Shown here: positions 62,101-64,000 of the stretch, piece by piece | How positions within the stretch are numbered: position 1 is the stretch's first letter | Layout of the letters: each line of letters begins with the position of its first letter | DNA from: Sipunculus nudus | Lineage: Eukaryota; Annelida; Sipuncula; Golfingiida; Sipunculidae | Direction: 5' to 3' | Length of the DNA stretch: 64,000 bases | Assembly: GCA_026874595.1 (NCBI GenBank) | Contig: CM049322.1 | Location: 8,944,400-9,008,399 of the forward strand | Translations under genes and position numbers: made by a program | The notes under the pieces: model-generated | Seen by the model: the letters and a program-made list of their open reading frames with translations, nothing else | What the model was told of the DNA's origin: nothing | The model's database searches: none

Positions 62101-64000
62101 CTCTCAGAGCAGCACATTAGAAGCTAATACTCCATGTCTCACAAGCGAATCCCAGAGATCTTCGGAAATCTCCCCAGCTGAAGACTCTGTGATATTGTGT
62201 GAACAGTTACCAAAAGATGATACGCTCACAGATATTGCGTCATCTGTGTGTGAAACAAAGGGTCAAAGGAATCTCTCTTTGAATGCAAAGGCCATTGAAC
62301 ATGAAGCAAAAGATTTGACTCAGGGGCGTGAATCTCAGTTTTCCAGAATAGTCAGCGACTCCAGCAATGTTGATTTGGACGTCCCGCAGACAGATATAGA
62401 TCAGGTCACAGATCTTAGTGATGAGGACAGTCAGTCAATTAGTGTAGATGTAGAGTCTCCAAGGCATTTTGTTAATCCTGCCGATCATGTGAGCACAGTA
62501 TCCAAAGAGGATGAAATATATAGAAAAGACTTTGTGCAGGATTCACAAGGTGAAGGCATTCCCGTTAAGAATACTGAGGAAGAAATCTATGATAGAGGGG
62601 TGGATGTTGACAGGTCAAGTAGAGATGTTCATGATGAAGAGATTATTATCAAAGATTATCACTGCACAGAATCTAACATTCAATTCAAGGACAGGGAAAT
62701 CAGCGACGATGTTAAAACACTGCCAGTGATCCCTGCACGACACAGCTTTCATGAAACATGCACAAATTCAAAACAGGCTTCCTCTGATGAGATTATGCAC
62801 GCTCCTAAGTACTCAAGACCACATGGTGGTTTGAAATATGATGCTTATTCTTCCAAAAATGTTAATATGCGTCACAGTTTCCATGCAGAATTAAGCAGGC
62901 CAGCCCCGCTTGATGGATCAACTCAGAGATATTCAAATTTTGAACAAGGGGCAGGTGGTGCCTGTTCCTTGGATACCACGGCACCAGTCCTCCATTCATC
63001 GTTTGAAACGCTCTACTGCCGAAGCAGGAATATGAACTCTGAGGACGACGGTGATTTTAACAGTGCCCCTATGAGTCAGTCATATTCAGGACCATCTTCA
63101 ACTGTACCGGGTGAGTTCTCACGCTCAAACCAAGGTGGTTTTTATTTTAATAGAGACACTCCATTACCAAAAGACTTAAAAGGGCAGTTCATGATGAGGG
63201 TTGGTAAATCACAACCAGCATTTCAAAAGAAAAGATCGTATGGTAGTGATGATAGTGTAGTGGCATTGCACGTAAACCCAAGACAACTGGAGGACTTTGC
63301 AGAGGAATACCCTCCTCATTTAGACCAAGATCATAATACAGACAATGCGAAAGATGGTTCTAGCTATGTACATGATAAAGATTTGGATGTAGTATTCCGA
63401 AGCCCAAATACAGGTAGTCGAAATTCTGTTTCAGAGGTGTTTGATCACAGTCGTATAGAACCACGGTCATCAAGTGATACCGGTATCAGAAAAGACAAAT
63501 ATTCTGATAGTAGTGTATTGAGAGTGAAAAGTAAAGAATTAAGTAGGTCTCTCAGTGATGCCAAGGGACAGAGCGTCAGAAATCTGAAAAGTCAGTTTGA
63601 ATTTATGGGAGGTCAGGTACCTCAAAGGCCAGAAAGAAAGTTCAAGCCCCTTGTTTTCCCAAAACCGACAAAAGATCGTTTCAAATCACTGTCTCCTGCA
63701 AGTCCAGGTGATAGGCCTACTATAGTACGTTCAAGTACATTCCATTGTTCTGAAAGACCTACTGCATTTGGGCAGCAGCCAAGAGAAACCCATAAAAGTC
63801 TAGATGTTGATAGTTTGTTTGCTACCAAGCACCAGTTCGCATCTGCTGCTAAACAACCACCTGAACTTCCACCAAAAACTTACAATAAAGAGGCAGTAAA
63901 GAGACTTCAGTGCGATATTCTCAGAAGAACTAGTGGTGCTAGCGATACATTGCCAACCTCTTCGACAGAACGTTGTTCGTTACCAACTGCAGAACAATTG
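23033..64000 (+). CDS. ARHGAP32: PX-SH3-RhoGAP protein gene of the ARHGAP32/33 family, 19 exons, partial at both ends
   Basis: Spliced exons give 1,900 codons with no internal stop. Residues are numbered from the first complete codon of exon 1. PX is about 73-198 (RRTYDDF at 128-134), SH3 about 212-282 (WWRG...GFFP), RhoGAP about 335-530 with the arginine finger in GIYRLSG (R374) and the KNLAIVWAPNLL motif at 484-495. The order PX-SH3-RhoGAP, the segment RPKSLAISTPTKLLSLEEA after the GAP domain and the long C-terminal tail match ARHGAP32 (PX-RICS) and ARHGAP33 (TCGAP). Known family members accelerate GTP hydrolysis on Cdc42, Rac or Rho and act at endomembranes, synapses and the cortex; PX binds phosphoinositides. 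Invertebrates often have one gene where vertebrates have two or three, so the symbol names the family rather than a proven one-to-one orthologue. Start codon, promoter and stop lie outside the window or were not found. Confidence 0.93.
23130..26904 (+). other. ARHGAP32: Intron 1 (3.8 kb)
   Basis: Contains a full-length copy of the AGCTCAGCTGA-type repeat (23982-25906). Two GC-richer patches (23534-23851 and 26280-26590) have overlapping open frames on both strands but no protein I recognise and no fitting splice phase. The rest is AT-rich. Confidence 0.75.
23982..25906 (+). repeat. Interspersed repeat AGCTCAGCTGA, copy 1 (intron 1)
   Basis: Begins TTTTTAGCTCAGCTGACTAT, then AAGTCATCTGAGCTATAG, a CCGT microsatellite (24031-24086), GATGTGGCACGTTTTGAAAC and ATGTTAGATGTCCCCAAGAT; ends CAGCTGAGCACAGTGACCCA-TAGGTCCCTTGTTTT. 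A 20-base C run is at 24873-24892. Copy 2 is at 35354-37976. No transposase or reverse transcriptase seen; class unknown. Confidence 0.8.
26905..26990 (+). CDS. ARHGAP32: Exon 2: linker before the PX domain
   Basis: Acceptor cattgcag, donor actcg|gtaagt. Reads HGIVAIRDSGVDQDNRSS then VSGIKVRRITR, the last Arg codon being split with exon 3. The basic stretch KVRRITRMHEG corresponds in position to the basic segment just before PX in vertebrate ARHGAP32. Confidence 0.82.
27650..27930. mobile_element. Foldback MITE in intron 2
   Basis: Arms at about 27670-27760 and 27817-27905 are inverted: the left has AACTTGAGACTCTGGATGGT and TATTTTTTTGTTCC, the right GGAACAAAAAAAATAACCAT and CCCAAGTCTCAAGTT. 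Loop about 57 bases. A partial relative with AAAGTTAGAAAGTCTGAGGA is at 28122-28141. Confidence 0.8.
28459..28543 (+). CDS. ARHGAP32: Exon 3: start of the PX domain
   Basis: Acceptor ttgtttcag, donor gag|gtgagt. Encodes MHEGVTRFPKLEECAHF then HYEFVELGKLE. The ECAHFHYE..E.G sequence is strongly shared with vertebrate ARHGAP32 at the entry to PX, and is one of the best family diagnostics in the window. Ends in phase 0. Confidence 0.92.
29293..29526 (+). CDS. ARHGAP32: Exon 4: core of the PX domain
   Basis: 78 codons in phase 0-0, acceptor tttcctgcag, donor acg|gtaatt. Contains VWLVRRTYDDFRTLDKQLH (residues 124-142), the PX signature in which the RR..Y.DF basic/aromatic cluster contacts phosphoinositide head groups in related domains, followed by CIYDRKYSMLPEL. 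The DEGTKHYIEDADKNQP loop differs from vertebrate proteins. An internal GT after NEK (gag aag|gtatgg) is not used: reading through it gives the conserved VWLVRR. Confidence 0.95.
30009..30101 (+). CDS. ARHGAP32: Exon 5: C-terminal helix of the PX domain
   Basis: 31 codons, acceptor ttttttccag, donor gaa|gtgagt. Encodes ATRKLLTMYVNRFSSIA then CNSINCGPVLGWFE. The NxINCGPxLxWxE block ends PX in this family. Confidence 0.95.
30525..30647 (+). CDS. ARHGAP32: Exon 6: PX-SH3 linker and first SH3 strand
   Basis: 41 codons, acceptor ccgttttcag, phase 0 at both ends. Encodes LDNRGNRLIVADESDINTP then AIAAAHVVKRYQAQAPDELSFE. ALYDF-equivalent AHVVKRYQAQAPDELSFE opens the SH3 domain. The donor gag|gttcgt is weak: it has GT but lacks the usual purine-A-G-T run. 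It is chosen because SH3 continues exactly with VGDILS in exon 7 and reading on adds VRNNIPRNCRS and a stop. Confidence 0.9.
31590..32100 (+). repeat. Interspersed repeat in intron 6
   Basis: From ATTATCACCCGTCTATGATG to the segment near TGCGACGGGCATATTATGCA. Three ~135-base sub-units each end in GGTCAGAGGTCAC (31788, 31934, 32069) and contain TGGATTTTCA.A.AACTCA. It ends about 80 bases before the exon 7 acceptor. Confidence 0.65.
32182..32268 (+). CDS. ARHGAP32: Exon 7: middle of the SH3 domain
   Basis: 29 codons, acceptor ctttatttcag, donor gag|gtaaaa. Encodes VGDILSIIDMPPSQDTL then WWRGKKITCTFE. VGDxLSxIDMPP and WWRGK are family hallmarks; WW is the ligand-binding tryptophan pair. Between WWRGK and the next VGFFP there are seven residues (KITCTFE) where vertebrate ARHGAP32 has four, a small loop insertion if the donor is right. 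Confidence 0.9.
32269..33487 (+). other. ARHGAP32: Intron 7
   Basis: AT-rich; short open frames at 32476-32670 and 32686-32877 do not continue any domain and are not flanked by suitable splice sites. No repeat recognised. Confidence 0.6.
33488..33587 (+). CDS. ARHGAP32: Exon 8: end of SH3, with its donor seeded into a tandem array
   Basis: 33 codons plus one base, acceptor cgctccag, donor ccag|gtgagt. Encodes VGFFPSESVELIGDI then NKIPQAMVSKIPQTPPKP. VGFFPSESVELI closes the SH3 fold. The last 20 bases (33568-33587) are the same as the 3' part of the 32-bp repeat that fills the following intron, so the true donor is the first of many identical ones. Confidence 0.92.
33568..34620 (+). repeat. 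32-bp tandem array seeded on the exon 8 / donor junction (about 32 copies)
   Basis: The unit is GTGAGTCATTAA (intron start) plus ACAAACACCACCAAAACCAG (the last 20 bases of exon 8). The first copy is the real exon end and donor; the rest lie in intron 8. Most copies keep GTGAGT, a cluster has GTTAGT, and a few have 30-31 base lengths. Divergence rises toward the distal end (from about 34480), as expected for an array growing from the exon side. Not CRISPR: no unique spacers. Confidence 0.95.
34700..35030 (+). mobile_element. tRNA-derived SINE, copy 1 (intron 8)
   Basis: The head has an A-box-like TGGTCTAGTGGTAGAGCACA and B-box-like GAGTTTGAATCAC (34749-34761). The body contains TGTTTCACTCACAAACGAGT and TGTTATGACCCAGCAATGGG, and the tail AATGGAATTCTTCAGATATT. 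The same blocks in the same order form the copy at 48888-49190. It is a SINE rather than a functional tRNA: the cloverleaf is incomplete and the unit is ~300 bases. Confidence 0.8.
35354..37976 (+). repeat. Interspersed repeat AGCTCAGCTGA, copy 2 (intron 8), with internal duplication
   Basis: Same ends as copy 1 (TTTTTAGCTCAGCTGACTAT and CTGAGCGTTGTGACCCATAG-GTCCCTTGTTTT). The block from the ATGTTAGATGTCCCCAAGAT segment to CCCAACTTTGACCATGGCAC occurs once in copy 1 but twice here (about 35490-36000 and 36175-36670, period ~665 bases). It lies in the same orientation as the gene and as copy 1. Confidence 0.8.
38743..38892 (+). CDS. ARHGAP32: Exon 9: SH3-RhoGAP linker and start of RhoGAP
   Basis: Acceptor tttatttcag, donor gatg|gtaggt. 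Encodes VLRKRGKLISFLRTFFSNRP then ARNTLKREGIVKER and VFGCDLGEHLLNSGHD. KLIxFLRTFxxxRP and VFGCDLGEHLLNSG are near-invariant in the family and begin the GAP domain. Confidence 0.95.
38893..39495 (+). other. ARHGAP32: Intron 9
   Basis: Apart from the AGGTCA triplet at its start, AT-rich with no feature seen. Confidence 0.7.
38895..38912 (+). promoter_or_regulatory. Three head-to-tail AGGTCA half sites just inside intron 9
   Basis: AGGTCA is repeated three times without spacing; the first overlaps the exon 9 donor GTAGGT. TCAAGGTCA is the monomer consensus of NR5A/ERR-type nuclear receptors. Such strings are also common in repeats of this genome, so function is unproven. Confidence 0.35.
39496..39598 (+). 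CDS. ARHGAP32: Exon 10: RhoGAP segment carrying the arginine finger
   Basis: Acceptor cttgttacag, donor ctcag|gtttgt. Encodes VPLVLKCCTEVIESHGIVDG then IYRLSGVASNIHKLR. R374 in GIYRLSG is the catalytic arginine inserted into the active site of the GTPase, so the protein is predicted catalytically competent. Confidence 0.96.
39599..40254 (+). other. ARHGAP32: Intron 10
   Basis: AT-rich; a degraded CAGTNAAACC-like MITE may occupy about 39612-39795 (GTAAAACATCACTAA...GACTCAGTTGTA). Otherwise nothing seen. Confidence 0.55.
40255..40399 (+). CDS. ARHGAP32: Exon 11: central RhoGAP helices, with its donor seeded into a giant tandem array
   Basis: 48 codons plus one base, acceptor atattgtag, donor ttttca|gtgagt. 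Encodes VAFDEDHVPDLTSDTYLQDI then HSISSLLKMYFRELPNPLLT and YLLYDKFS. YFRELPNPLLTY is a core RhoGAP motif. The last 37 bases (40363-40399) match the 3' two thirds of the 55-bp unit that follows about 98 times. Reading past the donor reaches a stop after 14 codons. Confidence 0.96.
40363..45815 (+). repeat. 55-bp tandem array seeded on the exon 11 / donor junction (about 98 copies)
   Basis: The unit is 18 bases of intron start (GTGAGTACCTGATCTATA) plus 37 bases copied from the exon 11 end (CCCTCTACTCACCTACCT, then RCTCTATGATAAATTCTCA). Copy one is the real exon end with AAATTTTCA; nearly all others have AAATTCTCA. Period is 55 with rare 54-base units (near 41241, 43713 and 45520). Variants include GTGAGCACC, GTGTACCTGTTCTATAACC, TATGGTAAA, GATACATTC and TTCTGAGTG. 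All six frames contain stops. The distal third is enriched in GATATATACC and TACTTACC variants. Confidence 0.97.
45816..47257. other. ~1.44-kb unrelated segment splitting the 55-bp array
   Basis: Array sequence stops at 45815 and resumes in degraded form at 47258. The segment between is not repetitive and has no terminal inverted repeats I can see. Open frames at 45841-46089 overlap in two frames and match nothing known. It includes a CCTGCACTGACAGGTGAGCT motif near 46949 that resembles dispersed repeats of marine invertebrates. Confidence 0.6.
47258..47345 (+). repeat. Two degraded relic units of the 55-bp array
   Basis: GTTTGATAAACTCTCAGTGA, GTACCTGATCTATACCTTCT and GTATGATAAACTCAGTGAGT are clearly array units, showing that the array once reached here. 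Confidence 0.85.
47346..48209 (+). other. ARHGAP32: End of intron 11
   Basis: Contains an interspersed repeat fragment from about 47509 (TATTGTCCCCCACTACGCAG) to about 47975 (TTGGGGACATTAATTCCACA), of the same style as 13199-13510. A ~90-base piece (GTGTTTTAGTTTTATGTTCA with CCTGCAGATGTCTCCACATG) is repeated in it at about 47742 and 47811. Confidence 0.55.
48210..48286 (+). CDS. ARHGAP32: Exon 12: RhoGAP segment
   Basis: Acceptor tttttttccag, donor tacag|gtaggg. Encodes EAVKDENDQLFKMYDAIQQL then PPPHYR with Arg split across the junction. The QLPPPHYRT motif is characteristic of RhoGAP domains of this family. Confidence 0.95.
48538..48776 (+). repeat. Short degraded copy of the AGCTCAGCTGA-type repeat (intron 12)
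   Basis: Starts near GACTTAACCATGCTCAGCTG with TTGTCCTTTTGTCCATCTGTCC and ends CTGAGCACCTTGACCCATGG-GTCACTTGTTTT, i.e. both ends of the family with most of the interior deleted. Confidence 0.6.
48888..49190 (+). mobile_element. tRNA-derived SINE, copy 2 (intron 12)
   Basis: A-box-like TGGTCTAATGGTAGAGCACA and B-box-like GAGTTTGAATCTC, then TGTTTCACTCACAAATGAGT, TGTTATGACCCAGCAGTGGG and AATGGAATTGTGCAGATATA, matching the copy at 34700 block for block. Its 3' end abuts the MITE at 49188. Confidence 0.82.
49188..49548. mobile_element. 361-bp MITE with ATACCCCTTTCACAC ends
   Basis: Left ATACCCCTTTCACACAAC and right TGTGTGTGAAAGGGGTAT are inverted; TA flanks both sides. The interior is rich in CAAACC/GGTTTG and GTTTTCA motifs. 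Non-coding, although the 3' portion lies within an open frame that runs into exon 13. Confidence 0.8.
49646..49753 (+). CDS. ARHGAP32: Exon 13: RhoGAP segment with conserved Lys/Asn motif
   Basis: Acceptor ttcctctacag, donor ctcag|gtacga. Encodes TTEYLMRHLSRVAAYGAETG then MHHKNLAIVWAPNLLR. K484 and N493 sit in the second conserved RhoGAP block that supports the arginine finger and contacts the GTPase. A small inverted-repeat element ends about 96 bases upstream of the acceptor. Confidence 0.96.
49754..50637 (+). other. ARHGAP32: Intron 13
   Basis: A B-box-like GTGTGGGTTCAAATCTAACA at about 50348-50367 may mark another, poorly preserved SINE (about 50280-50480). No other feature seen. Confidence 0.4.
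50638..50780 (+). CDS. ARHGAP32: Exon 14: end of the RhoGAP domain
   Basis: Acceptor ttgtttgtag, donor cacag|gtgaga. Encodes SKELEANCSLAALQGVSLQA then VVTEFLIRNVDILFSDQSPN and VANGENT. The VxxVVxEFLIxNVDxLFS helix ends the domain. Confidence 0.94.
50781..51640 (+). repeat. Intron 14 with a degraded CAGTNAAACC-type MITE and AT/AC microsatellite
   Basis: An (AT)(AC) tract at about 51027-51056 is followed by TACTGTTAAACCTAGAAATT and GGGACCACCAATCAGGCCAA, the start of this MITE family; the sequence to about 51220 (AAAAGTGGTCTTTTTGAGTT) is related. Nothing else seen. Confidence 0.5.
51641..51836 (+). CDS. ARHGAP32: Exon 15: conserved segment after RhoGAP
   Basis: Acceptor gatattatcag, donor cacaa|gtatgt. 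Encodes ANGKRSRPKSLAISTPTKLL then SLEEARERAQSISSGSQASQ and KYIEVGGGPSALPDTYHTVI. RPKSL..STPTKLLSLEEA and KYIEVGxGPxALxxxxHTxI are shared with vertebrate ARHGAP32/33, outside any catalytic fold; this is the best evidence that the gene belongs to this family and not to another RhoGAP class. Confidence 0.93.
51837..52984 (+). other. ARHGAP32: Introns 15 and 16
   Basis: In intron 16 (52441-52984) a ~60-base segment around GGGATCAGGCATTAAATATA is repeated about five times between 52445 and 52695, beginning immediately after the exon 16 donor (GTAGGGGATCAGGCATTTTA). Copies are diverged. Nothing recognised in intron 15. Confidence 0.6.
52325..52440 (+). CDS. ARHGAP32: Exon 16: basic linker
   Basis: Acceptor ttttatttaag, donor ctcgag|gtaggg. 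Reading frame KKKGKREKHSTGGLRSIFS then RNKTQTWKRKDSTEIDDSAR. GLRSIFSRNK lies where vertebrate proteins have a similar basic GSWRSFF-like patch. One of the other frames meets a stop within the exon and the remaining one does not fit the phase of exon 15. Confidence 0.85.
52985..53146 (+). CDS. ARHGAP32: Exon 17: linker with RLRSVQSADSL motif
   Basis: Acceptor tccttgatag, donor atgcag|gtaata. Encodes VVPLKLSTKEDKEEDIVDKA then SVMRRLRSVQSADSLLLDSK and RKSPRGTTIANPYA. RRLRSVQSADSL resembles the LRSAKSEESLTSL stretch of vertebrate ARHGAP32 and contains candidate basophilic-kinase sites. Confidence 0.88.
53322..53500 (-). mobile_element. SINE-like element on the minus strand (intron 17)
   Basis: On the minus strand a tRNA-like head reads GGGTGAAAGCTCGGCTCTTT and then B-box-like CTGGGTTCAACCCCC, followed by a TGGTTTCCTCCACCCCAACA tail segment. 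Different from the two + strand SINEs. No complete cloverleaf. Confidence 0.5.
53501..55526 (+). other. ARHGAP32: Rest of intron 17
   Basis: A stretch at about 54880-55170 is rich in GCGTA/TACG/TAGGC motifs (GTGTAGGGGTAGGGTTGCGT; GCAATGCTACGTAGGCCCAG) and is CpG-richer than its surroundings; probably an unclassified element. A reverse-oriented trace of the 5708 repeat (AATTGATTTAATTGATTATG) is at about 54526. Confidence 0.45.
55527..55640 (+). CDS. ARHGAP32: Exon 18: charged linker
   Basis: Acceptor ttgttacag, donor tgaag|gtaaga, phase 1 at both ends. Encodes VGFDSKEGTTEREGIVEKKQ then RPKRSLSFEPKTRMSQIE. RPKRSLSFEP is a candidate 14-3-3/basophilic kinase site by pattern only. No domain. Like exon 17, it could be skipped without shifting the frame (114 and 162 bases are both multiples of three). 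Confidence 0.82.
55641..60518 (+). other. ARHGAP32: Intron 18 (4.9 kb)
   Basis: AT-rich. Small direct repeats: GTAAATGCAGYTCTWATGGC at 58736 and 58791; a ~150-base period pair at about 58848-58925 and 58994-59070 (AGACAAG.AAT.GG.GAAACCAG...TTGAAGTTTTATCT); and a pair around GCAGTG.TGTGGC.TAACTAAT near 58012 and 58039. A GT microsatellite is at about 56796-56820. No coding sequence recognised. Confidence 0.6.
60519..64000 (+). CDS. ARHGAP32: Exon 19: giant C-terminal tail exon, open at the window edge
   Basis: Acceptor ttttgtag; the first two bases complete the Ala codon split with exon 18, then 1,160 codons run to the edge without a stop. Rich in Ser, Asp, Glu and predicted disordered, as in vertebrate ARHGAP32/33 tails. 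It carries proline motifs suited to SH3 binding: PPPLPPKE (codons near 60959-60985) and PPELPPKTYN (near 63860-63890), plus QRPERKFKPL. Two copies of RHSFH occur (near 62738 and 62870), and repeated RSRSADPP, KSLDSM, SRSLSD and KSLDVDS segments look like kinase or 14-3-3 sites. The tail is poorly conserved, so identity rests on the splice phase, continuous frame and position. Length already equals a typical family tail; the stop is to the right. Confidence 0.88.

Overview
The window looks like a piece of a marine lophotrochozoan genome, most likely a mollusc. That attribution is inferred from repeat style and gene structure, not measured. It is AT-rich, has short exons with GT..AG introns, many small inverted-repeat elements, tRNA-derived SINEs, and repeats carrying strings of AAGGTCA/TGACCTTGACC and CCGT of the kind common in bivalve and gastropod genomes. 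No bacterial, organellar or viral genes were seen.

One protein-coding gene is recognisable, on the + strand from 23033 to the right edge. It encodes a PX-SH3-RhoGAP protein of the ARHGAP32/ARHGAP33 (PX-RICS/TCGAP) family. I place 19 exons whose phases all join without a break, giving 1,900 codons: PX (exons 3-5), SH3 (6-8), RhoGAP (9-14), a conserved post-GAP segment (15), three short linker exons (16-18) and a very large open exon (19) that runs off the window. The start codon and promoter lie upstream of exon 1 and were not found; the stop lies beyond 64000.

Positions 1-23032 hold no gene I can support. They contain a ~180-bp satellite interrupted by a TA-flanked MITE, foldback elements, a 17-bp minisatellite apparently grown inside a MITE, a repeat bounded by TATCCCCAGACAA, and a 2.2-kb terminal-inverted-repeat element with a recent internal 238-bp duplication.

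The most unusual structure is inside the gene. Two introns begin with tandem arrays whose repeat unit is the exon 3' end plus its own 5' splice site: about 32 copies of a 32-bp unit after exon 8 (SH3) and about 98 copies of a 55-bp unit after exon 11 (RhoGAP). The pre-mRNA therefore carries dozens of near-identical decoy donor sites directly behind the true one. In the larger array each unit also contains TACTCAC, the exact complement of the donor GTGAGTA, so donors could be hidden in hairpins, and each unit carries a consensus donor on the antisense strand too.
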